Shown: positions 26,390-36,612, counted from the stretch's first letter. The stretch: 64,000 nucleotides of DNA from Flammeovirga yaeyamensis (GCF_018736045.1 NZ_CP076133.1:186001-250000), one strand, 5' to 3'. Translations and numbers: made by a program. The notes: generated from the letters alone by a model not told the origin.

Positions 26390-28467
26390 TATTCAATAGT
26401 GACAAAGAGTCCTAAAAACACAGATTGTTTACTCGATGGCAATCTTTCTGCTCTCACAGATCCGTCCACAGAGTAATCGTATCCATATACTTGATCAAAA
26501 CCGAGTACATTAGAAAACGAAGCAAATACTACAGCAAAGTTCCCTAAAATAGTCGTATTATAATTTACCGCTACATCCAAATTGTGATAGTCTTTCGTTC
26601 TATCTGCAAGAAATATTTCACTATTTGGATTTTCAAAAGTTCGTCCTGAAGCGTAAGAATAAGTTAGTCCAGGTTGAAGTCGTAATGATGGTATTTTAAA
26701 GTTAGCAATAATATTCACATTATGTTTGGAAACAAATGTTGGTGTAGATAATTCAGGAAAATGCAGATAGTCTCTTTTGGAATCGACAAAAGAATAAGTC
26801 ACCCAATAATCTAAAAAACCAATGCTGGTTTCATCCCTCCAGAATAGATCGATCCCTCTCGCAAACCCATGTCCATTGTTGGTGATTTTTTCGTTATCGA
26901 ATTTTAGTAATTGATCATAGGTTTTATAATACACTTCTGCTCTAAAAGTTCTACCGAAGATTTCTCTCTTAAAGTTCATCAAATAGTGGTTGGATTTCTG
27001 AAAGTCTACATTGTTATTTCGAGCCAATAATTCAGGTTTTCCTTTCTGATAGAAAGATCCATAGCCTAATGTCAACTGATTAAATTCTCCCAACTCAAAC
27101 AATAAAGATGATCGAGGTGCAAGATTGGTTTTCTTCAATAAAGAGGAATATTCTCCTCTAGCCCCTACTCTTAAAGTCACCTTTGGAAGAATCGAGTAGG
27201 TAAACTCAGAATAAACAGATGTGAGGTGATCTTCCAACCAATTGTTTTGAATGTAATCTCTATCGTTTCTGTATTCAGTACCAATTATAAAATCAATCTT
27301 CTTCCCCAAAGAATTAGAAAAAGTAGTTTTACCAATCACCGAGGAGGTGTTTTCGACATACTGAAAAGGTCCTACCTCTACATCGGCTTGTCGACTATTA
27401 ATGGATAAACCGGCATGAATCCCCCAATTTCCTATCAAACTCCCTTTGTAGGAATTATTGATGTACAAATCATTACCCGTTCTATAAAAGGGAAGTGGCG
27501 ACTTTGGATCTTCTGCATTAAACACATTTAACCCTACCTTACCATGACCAAATTGAGAATACATCTTATACATTCCTCCCTTTGTTTTATGACGAAAAGC
27601 GGCATTGGCATTTAGTGCTTCAGGCATTTTTAACCAATCTGTATTTTGAGGGGTAACCGAAAAATAGGGTACTAAATTGTTATAGGTTAGACCACCCATC
27701 AATGCTGTTTTTTCGTCCCAAACTTGGGTATGTGTGGCACCAACACCCGCAAAATGTAAATTCGCCGATGAGCTTGTTTTCTCAGGAATCCCTTCTGTTT
27801 CTAACAATAAAATAGAGGAAAGTGACTGACCATACTCTGCAGAATATCCGCCAGTAGAAAATGAGGTTCCTTTAAACATAAACGGATCAAATTTACCTCT
27901 CGAAGGCATGTTTGGTGTATCACCTAAAAAGGGATGTGTGGCCACTGTACCATCAATAATCGTTTGTGTTTCCGAGGCATCTCCACCCCTTACGAATAGC
28001 CCCGTTTGATCGCCTACTTTTGATGTCCCTGGCATGGTTTGCAATGCTTGATATAAATCGCCATTGGCACTTGCATTCAAGACTACATCCATTCCAGTCA
28101 TTTTTAATGCTGCCACCTCTTCCAACGATTTCTGTTTCTGAGCCACAATTTGTACCTCATCTAGTTCCGTACTTTTTGCTATCAAAGTGATGATAAATTG
28201 ATATTTCCCCTCTACCAAAAGAATTTCCTTTTCTTTAAATCCCAACGCAGATATCATTAGAGCAGTAGAATTTACTTTATCCACAGAGAATCGGAATTTC
28301 CCTTCTAAATCTGTCGATCCTCCCTCTAATTGTTCTTTTAAATAAACATTCGCAAAGGGAATCGGCGTCCCACTTTCGTCTTTTACTTCTCCAAAAAATA
28401 ACGACTGAGCAATACTTGGTACGATAAGAAATAGTTGGATAGCTAAAAAGAGAACTAATTTTTTCAT
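26389..28467 (-). CDS. TonB-dependent receptor with carboxypeptidase-like N-domain
   Basis: This 692-aa outer-membrane receptor has a signal peptide ending SIAQ, a CarboxypepD_reg-like domain (about 23-100; GEVKDESGTPIPFANVYLKE) and a plug (about 115-220; GTSKVGDQTGLFVRGGDA). A barrel follows, ending in an aromatic strand. It is shorter than SusC proteins and lacks a SusD partner, so the ligand may be a small molecule, metal chelate or peptide. It stands in a four-gene unit with a TPR protein upstream and a two-component system overlapping its end. Confidence 0.93.
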   Translation of the reverse strand: MKKLVLFLAIQLFLIVPSIAQSLFFGEVKDESGTPIPFANVYLKEQLEGGSTDLEGKFRFSVDKVNSTALMISALGFKEKEILLVEGKYQFIITLIAKSTELDEVQIVAQKQKSLEEVAALKMTGMDVVLNASANGDLYQALQTMPGTSKVGDQTGLFVRGGDASETQTIIDGTVATHPFLGDTPNMPSRGKFDPFMFKGTSFSTGGYSAEYGQSLSSILLLETEGIPEKTSSSANLHFAGVGATHTQVWDEKTALMGGLTYNNLVPYFSVTPQNTDWLKMPEALNANAAFRHKTKGGMYKMYSQFGHGKVGLNVFNAEDPKSPLPFYRTGNDLYINNSYKGSLIGNWGIHAGLSINSRQADVEVGPFQYVENTSSVIGKTTFSNSLGKKIDFIIGTEYRNDRDYIQNNWLEDHLTSVYSEFTYSILPKVTLRVGARGEYSSLLKKTNLAPRSSLLFELGEFNQLTLGYGSFYQKGKPELLARNNNVDFQKSNHYLMNFKREIFGRTFRAEVYYKTYDQLLKFDNEKITNNGHGFARGIDLFWRDETSIGFLDYWVTYSFVDSKRDYLHFPELSTPTFVSKHNVNIIANFKIPSLRLQPGLTYSYASGRTFENPNSEIFLADRTKDYHNLDVAVNYNTTILGNFAVVFASFSNVLGFDQVYGYDYSVDGSVRAERLPSSKQSVFLGLFVTIE

Positions 28468-28538
28468 GGTAATAGATAGTTAGAAAAGGGCCAACTTTTT
28501 TGACACTAGTTTTAAGTTGACCCTACTGATGATAATGG

Positions 28539-29240
28539 TTATAATACTTTGTCGGCTAATTGTTTTAGCTCATAATCGTTTGGAAAAGCGGCAATACCTT
28601 CTTTACAATACTTCACTGCTTTTTCGCTTTTTCCTTGTCGCTCGTATAACTTCACAAGCAACATATACACTCTTTCCCTGCCCCAATTGGGTGCGTTTAC
28701 ATCTTCTGAAGTGGTTATTGGCGCTTCCAATGCTTTTAGTAAATACTTCTCTGCCACTTTTCCCCCTCCATATTTTTCTGGTGTGTGAAAATCGTTTTCT
28801 CCCAACCCTAAATAAGCCCTCATGTTTTGCTTATTGAGTTTCAAAGATTTCTTGTATTTTCCAGTAGATTTTGATGCCAACGATTGCGTCTTTGCAGGAT
28901 TCAGACTTATACTATATCCTAAAATATTTCCTTCCAAAGCCAGCAATTCTGAATCCTGATTTTCTGCTTCTTTGATGATACTTAAAGCTTGTTCAACTTC
29001 CTTTCTTGCTTTGTCTTCATCACCCAATTTTACCGAATAAATAGACGATTTAAAGTAAGCATACGCCTTCCAATAATCGTTGGGTTGTTCTTTAATGATC
29101 CCTTCCACCTGATTGCTTTGCTTATAAAAAGAAGTCATTAAGGCCTTGTCGATCGTCTCTTGAGGAGTTTGCGCTTGTGCTGAAAAGATGACAGCAAAAA
29201 GAGACAGCATTAGAGTAATAGATTTGATAGATTTTTTCAT
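28539..29240 (-). CDS. Exported TPR protein
   Basis: The 233-aa protein has a signal peptide (about 1-23, ending AQAQ) and helical repeats matching tetratricopeptide patterns, with the clearest at the C-terminus (AVKYCKEGIAAFPNDYEL). TPRs bind proteins, so it may be a periplasmic partner of the receptor encoded 71 bp downstream on the same strand. It is the first gene of the operon. Confidence 0.82.
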   Translation of the reverse strand: MKKSIKSITLMLSLFAVIFSAQAQTPQETIDKALMTSFYKQSNQVEGIIKEQPNDYWKAYAYFKSSIYSVKLGDEDKARKEVEQALSIIKEAENQDSELLALEGNILGYSISLNPAKTQSLASKSTGKYKKSLKLNKQNMRAYLGLGENDFHTPEKYGGGKVAEKYLLKALEAPITTSEDVNAPNWGRERVYMLLVKLYERQGKSEKAVKYCKEGIAAFPNDYELKQLADKVL

Positions 29241-29541
29241 TGTGATCAGTTTTAACTTTGTGATGATACAATGATCTATCTTTTTTCATGAAGCAGAAAA
29301 GTTCTTCTGTGAATGGTAAAAATTCCTCTGTGAGTGGTCAATGAAAATCTAAATTCCATTTTATTTCAAATTATTTGATGTAGCCTTAGGGTTTTCCATC
29401 GGGTTTGCCCTTCTAACAATGAAAGAGCAAACATTACCTTATCTACCACACATTTTGATGTATTTTAGTTTAAAGAATTAGATGATTTGATGAAGTCAAT
29501 AAAAGACAAAAAAAAAGGGGATTAATGATCCCCTTCTTTAT
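29241..29541. other. Intergenic: promoter region of TPR/TonB operon
   Basis: This 301-bp gap lies between the sulfatase operon end and the TPR gene start. It holds the sulfatase terminator at its left edge (29508-29535) and presumably the promoter of the TPR/TonB operon. No gene or repeat was recognised. Confidence 0.5.
29508..29535 (-). terminator. Terminator of sulfatase/GH29 operon
   Basis: AAGGGGAT (29515-29522) and ATCCCCTT (29528-29535) form an 8-bp stem. On the minus strand it is followed by a run of T (complement of the A run at 29508-29516). Confidence 0.85.
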
Positions 29542-30939
29542 TTATTGATTTATAAATTTTGAATTTTCTTTTGGCTGCTCTGATGAGGTTTCTTTTTTCC
29601 AATTCTCTAATAATACCGTCAACTCATTTATAATTTCAGCTGATGTGTGTGAAATCTCTTTTTCCTCAAAAGGATCCTCGTTCAAATTGAATAGAATTTT
29701 CTTCCCAGATTCAACGTATTCTGTCATTTTATAACCTTTGTATTGAATGACATTGACCCACTCCGAATTAAACGTCTTTGTTTTCGGTTTATATCTTGAA
29801 TAATTGGTGTATTGCCACACTAATATTCTATCTTTTAATACCTCTTTCTCTCCCTTTAATTCCGTTGAAATATCCACCCCGTCAATCACTTGCTCTTTGG
29901 GTAAATTATGACCACTAAGACCAATTAATGTCGGGTAAATATCAACATGTATAATGGGTAACTCACTTACCGTAGAAGGTGATATCACTTTAGGGTATTT
30001 AAATATATAAGGAACTCGAATTCCTCCTTCCAAAGTATTGCCTTTGTATCCTCTATACGGTTTATTGAACATACCATTGTCGGTTTTATAATGTCCATTA
30101 TCAGAGGTAAACACCACAATTGTTTCCTCTTCTATCCCCAATTCCTTGATCGCATTTAACAAATCACCAACGCTCTCGTCAAGGTTTTTGATCATGGCAA
30201 ACACATTGGTCACCTCATCCTCCATTTGGTACTTCTCTTTAAAATAAGCAAAGGTTTCTGGTTTTGGTTCCAGAGGTTTATGTACCAAATAATAAGGCAT
30301 ATATAAAAAGAAAGGTTGATGGTTAGCTACCTGTCTTTTCATAAAATCTATCCCTTTTTGAGTCGTATAATCAGCATTATATTCATTCTCTAAAATATCA
30401 TCTTGCTGTGGGAAAGACTTAAACTGATAATGACCTTTGGTTTCTATGGCTTCTGAAAAACCTTGCTGATCCATTCCCAATTTTTTACTTCCCAAATGCC
30501 ATTTACCAAACCCTGCAGAAGTATAACTGTTCTGATTAAAGGCCTCAGGTAAAATGGTTTGCTCCAATGACAATCCTACTGTTTTTCCATACGGTCGATT
30601 ATTTTCTGGAGGAAGAAAACGCATATGTTTCAACGTTTTCTCGTCTGATTTAAATCGATCAGACACCCTATAAATTTTATGTCTAGGAACGTATTGTCCC
30701 GTCATAATTGATGCCCTAGAGGGAGCACAAGTAGGGTCGTTAGAATAACCATTGGTAAAACGCATTCCTTCTTCCGCCAACTTATCGATATTGGGGGTTT
30801 CCACATATTCATTTCCGTAGCAGCCTAAAGCATTAATCCCCAAATCGTCTGCCAAAATGAAGACCACATTAGGTTGCTTTGTTTGTGCTAATAACTGACT
30901 ACTCCACAGAAGTAGTAGTACTATCTTCAAGGTCTTCAT
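29542..30939 (-). CDS. S1-type formylglycine sulfatase
   Basis: This type I sulfatase has the formylglycine motif CAPSRASIMTG (Cys71) after DPT, the metal-binding LADDLG near the N-terminus and a second metal region FTSDNGHY. A signal peptide ends LLAQ. It is 465 aa from the ATG at 30939; another ATG lies two codons upstream. The start overlaps the GH29 gene by 41 bp, so translation is coupled. It would remove sulfate esters from a polysaccharide in the periplasm. The Cys must be converted to formylglycine by an anaerobic-type maturase, which is not in this window. Confidence 0.95.
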   Translation of the reverse strand: MKTLKIVLLLLWSSQLLAQTKQPNVVFILADDLGINALGCYGNEYVETPNIDKLAEEGMRFTNGYSNDPTCAPSRASIMTGQYVPRHKIYRVSDRFKSDEKTLKHMRFLPPENNRPYGKTVGLSLEQTILPEAFNQNSYTSAGFGKWHLGSKKLGMDQQGFSEAIETKGHYQFKSFPQQDDILENEYNADYTTQKGIDFMKRQVANHQPFFLYMPYYLVHKPLEPKPETFAYFKEKYQMEDEVTNVFAMIKNLDESVGDLLNAIKELGIEEETIVVFTSDNGHYKTDNGMFNKPYRGYKGNTLEGGIRVPYIFKYPKVISPSTVSELPIIHVDIYPTLIGLSGHNLPKEQVIDGVDISTELKGEKEVLKDRILVWQYTNYSRYKPKTKTFNSEWVNVIQYKGYKMTEYVESGKKILFNLNEDPFEEKEISHTSAEIINELTVLLENWKKETSSEQPKENSKFINQ

Positions 30940-32713
30940 AAACATTAAATGCAGTTATTTGTGGTGTTTGTTGATAAGTATTGATAAGCAAACGGATCCC
31001 ATCGATTTCTTCCGGTTGAATTCCGATTCGGTATCCCTCTCCAATATAACTTCCTCGATGAACAGTTTTCCATTTCCCGTTCTGAGAGACTTCAATAACA
31101 AAATCCTTAACATTGTGGGCTCTCATATTTTCTGACAATAAAACAGTATTCACCTTCTTAGGTGATTTAAATTTAAGCGTTAATGAAGGTGTTTTATCTT
31201 TTTTAGTAGGTTCCCACCACGACTTCAATCGAATCCCCTCACTGAAAGTATTTTCCTTTGAAGAGTAGATCACTTTTCCAGCATTCTTTTCGTTTCTTTC
31301 TGATGATGCATGAATCACAAAATCTTTCTTTGCAATAGGCATTTGATTCCAAGTTGCTATTCTTTTAGTCCCTTCTAAAGAGTGTTTAAAAGTGATTTTT
31401 ACGATATGGTCAATTTCGTCCTGTATCAAATCTTTATCAAAAGAGATCACATATTTCCCTTCCTTTTCTTTTAAACTTTTAAAAGCTTTAGTTAATCCTT
31501 CGACCTTCACTATTTGATTTTGTAATACAGGTAATTCAAATTGAGTAGTTGCTTTTTTCATGAAGTGTAAATAAAGTACGTTGTCTTTTTGAGTAGAACC
31601 ACCCCAATCAGCACCAATATATACACCTCTGCGAGTTCCGTAAATTGATTCTCCATATTTATCTAACCACTCTCCGATACCTTTCGCCTCTTCAACATCT
31701 TTTTGAACAAACTCGCCTTTTCCATCAGGACCAAAGTTTAATAATAAATTACCACCATTGCAGACTACCTGAATCAACATAGAAGTAACTGTTTCTGTCG
31801 ATTTAATCGGACCTTCAGGACTGTACAGCCATTTATCTGTCATCGTCAAACAAGCCTCCCAATAACGATGGTGATCCACTGGTCCAAGTGATTGTTCTGG
31901 AGTATCAAAATCTCCTCTAATTTTAGGGTTCGGCCAGCTAAAACCACTTCTTGGGTTATTAATCAAACCAGGCTGCCACTCCTTCATTTTCTTTATCAAA
32001 TGATAAGAATCCCATTGCCAATATTTCGAAGCCAATCCATCCCAAAATACCCCATCAATTCTTCCATACTTAGAAAACAATTGCTCAATATGCTCATTCA
32101 TATAAGGTAAGTAGTTTTCGTAATGCTTTTCTCTTAAACAATCTGGGTGATGCCAATCGGGTTGAGAATAATACCAGAATAATTTTACTCCATGTTTATG
32201 CGCCGCATCTGCCAATTGTTTACATATGTCTTTCCCATAAGGAGTGTTCATGATATTGTACTCTGTATTTTTAGCATCAAAAAAACAGAAACCATCGTGG
32301 TGTTTTGCCGTAAAAACCAGATACTCTGCACCAAAATCTTTCACATGTTTCATCCATTCATCGGCATCGAAATTCACTGGATTAAAGTGCTTATACAGCT
32401 CATCATATTCCTCCGCAGGAACTCCTTTATTGGCTGCTTTATTGGCTGCAGGTCGGTTGCCGTGCCTTCCCCAACTTAATACATTGGTGGCCAAAAGTGC
32501 TGGTCCCCAATGGACAAAAACACCAAATTTAGCATCCTTATACCATTGCATGTCCTCTTCTGAAGTCAATAATTCTGCTTGTTGATCTTCCGAAATGAGC
32601 ATACTCGAATCTTTAGGCGGAAAAAGCCATTGATCCTTGTACTTTGGTTTTGATTTCTGTGCAAAACTGTTGATGCAGCTAAGTAGTAAAATGAATAATA
32701 ATTTCCTTTTCAT
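30899..32713 (-). CDS. GH29 alpha-L-fucosidase
   Basis: The 604-aa secreted enzyme has signal peptide NSFAQ and a GH29 barrel. FGVFVHWGP starts the catalytic domain, KHHDGFCFFDAKNT is the conserved substrate region and IDGVFWDG carries the nucleophile Asp225. A C-terminal beta-sandwich (about 480-600) resembles an F5/8-type carbohydrate-binding module. The ATG at 32713 is chosen because it gives a proper signal peptide and lies 1 bp after the previous stop; in-frame ATGs upstream would fall inside the sulfatase gene. Flanking sulfatases suggest a sulfated fucose-containing glycan such as fucoidan or a host mucin-like glycan. Confidence 0.95.
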   Translation of the reverse strand: MKRKLLFILLLSCINSFAQKSKPKYKDQWLFPPKDSSMLISEDQQAELLTSEEDMQWYKDAKFGVFVHWGPALLATNVLSWGRHGNRPAANKAANKGVPAEEYDELYKHFNPVNFDADEWMKHVKDFGAEYLVFTAKHHDGFCFFDAKNTEYNIMNTPYGKDICKQLADAAHKHGVKLFWYYSQPDWHHPDCLREKHYENYLPYMNEHIEQLFSKYGRIDGVFWDGLASKYWQWDSYHLIKKMKEWQPGLINNPRSGFSWPNPKIRGDFDTPEQSLGPVDHHRYWEACLTMTDKWLYSPEGPIKSTETVTSMLIQVVCNGGNLLLNFGPDGKGEFVQKDVEEAKGIGEWLDKYGESIYGTRRGVYIGADWGGSTQKDNVLYLHFMKKATTQFELPVLQNQIVKVEGLTKAFKSLKEKEGKYVISFDKDLIQDEIDHIVKITFKHSLEGTKRIATWNQMPIAKKDFVIHASSERNEKNAGKVIYSSKENTFSEGIRLKSWWEPTKKDKTPSLTLKFKSPKKVNTVLLSENMRAHNVKDFVIEVSQNGKWKTVHRGSYIGEGYRIGIQPEEIDGIRLLINTYQQTPQITAFNVYEDLEDSTTTSVE

Positions 32714-32714
32714 A

Positions 32715-34328
32715 TTATTTGTTGAAGATAGTAATTTCCGATTCTTTATAACCGATACGAATGGCTTTAGTAGATACTTTGTCACCCTCCTTAAGTACAA
32801 TAGGTTGATGGTAAACCTTCCATTTCCCCTCATTTATTTGATAACCAATCGAGGCACCTTTTGTAGTACAACTTAATTTCAATTCCCCTTTATGAACAGC
32901 TCCTAATACTTTAGAAGTTGTTGGTTGTTGATTATTCGGCCACATTTTCTCAATCATTTTTGCCTCCGGTTCAATACAAATATCTGAAGTTGATTTCAGC
33001 CATTTGTCCATTACACCTCTAAATCGCTTGACTACTTTAGCATGTTCTTTAGAGGTCATCAAGTTGTTTGTTTCTTCCGGATCCTTTGATAAATCGAAGA
33101 GTATTTCGTTTGTTTTTAAAGGATTGAACCAAGCCGATTGTACATCATTTAATTCCCCAGTTTCATACATTTCCTTCATCACTCTCATGGTTGGAATTTG
33201 AAGTCTGTAATTGATATCCTGATAACTAGTAGCATCCTCTTCTAAATATCTCACATATAAATAGCGACCATCAGTCACGCTTCTCCTTGCTGAAGTAAAC
33301 TCGTCCATTCTATCACGAGCAGCAAAAGAGTATTTTCTATTTTCTGAGAAAAAGCTCTTCCCTTGTAAATGATGTGGAATTTTCCCTCCCGCCAATTCAA
33401 TCATCGAAGGAGCTAAATCAATAAAATTAATGAGTTGATCTGTATAACCTACTTTTTCAGCATTCGGATATTTGATCATAAAAGGGACATGCAAACCAGA
33501 AGCAATGACCTCTCTTTTTTGTCTTGGTAGTGGACCTCCATGATCTGAGAAAAAGAAGATGTAAGTGTTTTCATAAAGTCCATCCTTTTTTAACTGATTA
33601 ATGATGTACCCTACCCTTTTATCAAGTAGTTCTAAGTTAGCATACATACGTGCCACATCCTCTCTCACTTCTGGTGTATCAGGATAATATGTTGGAAGAC
33701 TAACTTTATTTTTATCCACCGTTAACGGAAGATCCTTATTTTTCCAGATCTTCGATTCATGCGTTTCATTGAAATTAAATACCGCAAAAAACGGTTGATC
33801 CTCTCCTCTATTTCTCCAATGTGCTTTCGTATCATTTTCGTCCCAAGCTGTAAAAGGAGCAGCAAACTGATAATCCGTTTTCGCATTGTTCGTACAATAA
33901 TATCCCTCTTTTCTTAAATACTCTGTAAAACATTTCACCTCCTCAGGAAGTACTGCACTATATTCTCTAACATTGTTCCCTTCTTTATCGAGTACCCCTT
34001 TTTCTTCTCTGTAAGTATCATTTCCCCAACCCATAATATCACGACCTGTACGCATATGATTGGTCCCTATACTAATAGGATACATACCTGTTATTATCGC
34101 ACTTCTACTTGGCGCACAAACACCTGCTGTAGAGAAGGCATTATTAAATACCTGACTCTCTTTTGAGAGTGCATCTATATTAGGAGTGTTGGCTGTAGAG
34201 TCGCCATAACACGATAAAACAGGGCTCATGTCTTCAAATGAAATCCAAACAATATTAGGTTGTTTAGATTGTGCTTTTCCGATAATTGATATCGAAGTAA
34301 TTAGGAGGATTAGTTTTAATAATTTCAT
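32715..34328 (-). CDS. S1-type sulfatase with C-terminal beta domain
   Basis: This sulfatase has the formylglycine motif CAPSRSAIITG (Cys71) and metal-binding regions ISFEDM and FFSDHGGP. The usual Asp-Asp pair reads Glu-Asp here. A signal peptide ends GKAQ; the ATG at 34328 fits best, although an in-frame ATG 33 bp upstream exists. About 65 C-terminal residues form a separate beta domain (GASIGYQINEGKWKVYHQP), similar to the chitobiase C-terminal type. It is the first gene of the sulfatase-GH29-sulfatase operon. Confidence 0.94.
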   Translation of the reverse strand: MKLLKLILLITSISIIGKAQSKQPNIVWISFEDMSPVLSCYGDSTANTPNIDALSKESQVFNNAFSTAGVCAPSRSAIITGMYPISIGTNHMRTGRDIMGWGNDTYREEKGVLDKEGNNVREYSAVLPEEVKCFTEYLRKEGYYCTNNAKTDYQFAAPFTAWDENDTKAHWRNRGEDQPFFAVFNFNETHESKIWKNKDLPLTVDKNKVSLPTYYPDTPEVREDVARMYANLELLDKRVGYIINQLKKDGLYENTYIFFFSDHGGPLPRQKREVIASGLHVPFMIKYPNAEKVGYTDQLINFIDLAPSMIELAGGKIPHHLQGKSFFSENRKYSFAARDRMDEFTSARRSVTDGRYLYVRYLEEDATSYQDINYRLQIPTMRVMKEMYETGELNDVQSAWFNPLKTNEILFDLSKDPEETNNLMTSKEHAKVVKRFRGVMDKWLKSTSDICIEPEAKMIEKMWPNNQQPTTSKVLGAVHKGELKLSCTTKGASIGYQINEGKWKVYHQPIVLKEGDKVSTKAIRIGYKESEITIFNK

Positions 34329-34804
34329 TTTATTTCTAAAAAAAAGATGATAACATGTCAACTAAAAAAGAAAGTGCGGTATTGAATTAATTCTATTTAA
34401 TACAATACGCGCACTCACCAATAGTCACACAACATATAATAGTTTTTAGCTAAGTCTTCTATTACTCTTTTTAATCTTGATGTTACAAATATATAGGTTA
34501 TAATAAAGAATACACTCCAATAAATGTTCGTTGTACACCAACTTTGATTCTTAAACATCATTAAAACTATAAATCTCTTAATTTCAACCATTTATAAAAA
34601 ATCATCTAAAAATAGCAGAACAATAAATCGACCTTTGAGAACGATAATTAGACTCGATTTTTTATTCCAATCTCTAATATTGCAGTATAGAAATTATCAA
34701 TAGATATTTTTTAAATCGCATTCACATCATCTTCAGAATTTAAATAAAATAAAGAAGGTGTAGAAAACTAAATTCGACATTCATCAGTTAGTGATCTTTA
34801 TATT
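34329..34804. other. Divergent promoter region between two sulfatase genes
   Basis: This 476-bp region separates the minus-strand sulfatase/GH29 operon from the plus-strand sulfatase. On the minus strand TATATTTG (34496-34503) matches the Bacteroidota -7 pattern TAnnTTTG. A TTGG lies about 24 bp upstream of it, a spacing a little longer than consensus. No gene or strong repeat was recognised. Confidence 0.4.
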
Positions 34805-36445
34805 ATGCAAATGAAAAGAATCGTTATTAACGTTTTAGCCCTTATCGGTTTATTCTCTTTAATAGGGTGTGCTCAAAAGAAAGAGCAGAAACAACCGAAC
34901 ATTATTTTTATTATGAGTGATGACCACTCTACGGAAGCAATCTCTGCTTACGGTGGCCGACTTGCTCAACAATTCCCAGATTTAACTCCCAACATCGACC
35001 GCCTTGCAAAAGAAGGTACGGTCATGCAAAATACATTTTGTACTAACGCAATTTGTGGTCCTTCTAGAGCAGCTATTTTAACTGGTAAATTCTCTCACCA
35101 AAACGGTTTCTTTAAGAACGAATCGGGTGGTGACTTCGATGGATCGCAACAAACTTTCCCTAAATTACTTCAAAAAGCAGGTTATGAAACTGCAGTGATA
35201 GGTAAATGGCACCTTGGTACTGCCCCAACAGGTTTCGATTACTCTAAAGTGATGATCAACCACGGTGGTCAAGGAACGTATTTCAATACTATTTTCTTGG
35301 AAAATGGTCAAGATACTGTTAAAGAAACTCGCTTCCACTCCACTCGTCAAGTATGGGAGGATGCTAAGAAATGGTTAACAAAAGGTCGTGATCAAGAAAA
35401 ACCTTTTATGTTGATGTACCAATTTAAAGCACCTCACAGACCTTGGGAGCCTGACCCACAATTCCAACATGTATTTGATGATGTTGAAATTGTTGAACCT
35501 GAAACATTCAACGACACTTACGAAGGTAAAGTGGCAGCAGGTGACACGTGGATGACTATCGAAAGAAACTTAAACCGAAAAGATTTAAAAGTGCATCCTG
35601 AGAACATCGAGGACATGACTAAAAAGGAAATCGCTGCTTGGTACAAATACGGTAACAACAACGAAGAACCTTGGTCGCCAAACGATGAATTAAAAGGACA
35701 AGCATTAAAGAAATGGAAATATCAGAAGTACATGAAAGAGTACTTAGGATGTGTAAAAGGTGTAGACCACTATATCGGTGAAATGTTAAACTATTTAGAC
35801 GAAAATGGTTTAGCAGAGAACACCATCGTTATCTATACATCTGACCAAGGTTTCTACTTAGGTGAACATGGTTGGTTCGATAAGCGAATGATGTATGAAG
35901 AGGCCTACAGAATGCCATTTTTGATTCGTTACCCTGGTCATATTTCATCAAATACTGTTTCTAAGAAACTGACGATGAACGTTGACTTTGCACCTACACT
36001 TTTAGACTATGCAGGTGTAACTGTACCTTCAGACATTCAAGGTAAATCTTTTAGAACTGTTTTAGAAGATGACAATGCTGAATGGAGAGATGCAGTCTAC
36101 TATCACTATTATGAATTCCCATGGTGGCACCATGTGCGCCCTCACTATGGCTTAAGAACTGATAGATATAAATTAATTCATTTCTACTACAATCCAGAAG
36201 CTGCGAAAAATACTTGGATTGATGAGGACTACGAATTATTCGATTTAGAAAATGATCCTAACGAGCTGAACAACCTTTATGGAAAACCTGGCTACGAAGA
36301 AATTACAGCCAAGTTAAAAGCAAAAATGGATGAGCTTCAAAAAGAATACAAAGAAGATTCTCGTGAAGAAATGATGAAAAAGACTGATGTGAAGATTGGT
36401 AGAGTTTACGAACATGCGAATTACTCTAACGTCAAGAAAAAATAA
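34805..36445 (+). CDS. S1-type sulfatase lipoprotein
   Basis: The 546-aa lipoprotein sulfatase has a lipobox LIGC (Cys22). Its metal-binding SDDH (38-41) and formylglycine motif ICGPSRAAILTG (Cys84, with Gly at the second position) are intact. YTSDQGFYLGEHGWFDKR is the C-proximal metal and substrate region. Lipidation would anchor it, unlike the soluble sulfatases of the divergent operon. Starts at 34805 and 34811 (ATG, ATG) are both possible. It is monocistronic with a terminator at 36481. Substrate is unknown; divergence from the GH29 operon suggests a shared glycan. Confidence 0.95.
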   Translation: MQMKRIVINVLALIGLFSLIGCAQKKEQKQPNIIFIMSDDHSTEAISAYGGRLAQQFPDLTPNIDRLAKEGTVMQNTFCTNAICGPSRAAILTGKFSHQNGFFKNESGGDFDGSQQTFPKLLQKAGYETAVIGKWHLGTAPTGFDYSKVMINHGGQGTYFNTIFLENGQDTVKETRFHSTRQVWEDAKKWLTKGRDQEKPFMLMYQFKAPHRPWEPDPQFQHVFDDVEIVEPETFNDTYEGKVAAGDTWMTIERNLNRKDLKVHPENIEDMTKKEIAAWYKYGNNNEEPWSPNDELKGQALKKWKYQKYMKEYLGCVKGVDHYIGEMLNYLDENGLAENTIVIYTSDQGFYLGEHGWFDKRMMYEEAYRMPFLIRYPGHISSNTVSKKLTMNVDFAPTLLDYAGVTVPSDIQGKSFRTVLEDDNAEWRDAVYYHYYEFPWWHHVRPHYGLRTDRYKLIHFYYNPEAAKNTWIDEDYELFDLENDPNELNNLYGKPGYEEITAKLKAKMDELQKEYKEDSREEMMKKTDVKIGRVYEHANYSNVKKK

Positions 36446-36480
36446 TTTTGACTAAGACTATACTACCTTATCTATCTGTA

Positions 36481-36509
36481 GGTTACCCATCTTGTGTGGT
36501 AACCTTTTT
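36481..36509 (+). terminator. Terminator after 34805 sulfatase
   Basis: GGTTACC (36481-36487) and GGTAACC (36498-36504) form a 7-bp stem, followed by TTTTT. Confidence 0.8.
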
Positions 36510-36579
36510 CATGTATTATTTTATCAAAAGAATTAGGACATTCTATCTATCAGATCAGAAAGAATTTTGCTTGACATAA

Positions 36580-36612
36580 AAAAAGACACTCCCGAAAGGG
36601 GTGTCTTTTTTA
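36580..36612. terminator. Second hairpin terminator
   Basis: GACACTCC pairs with GGGGTGTC (one T-G pair) around a CGAAA loop, with A run before and T run after. It could act in both directions. Confidence 0.75.
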
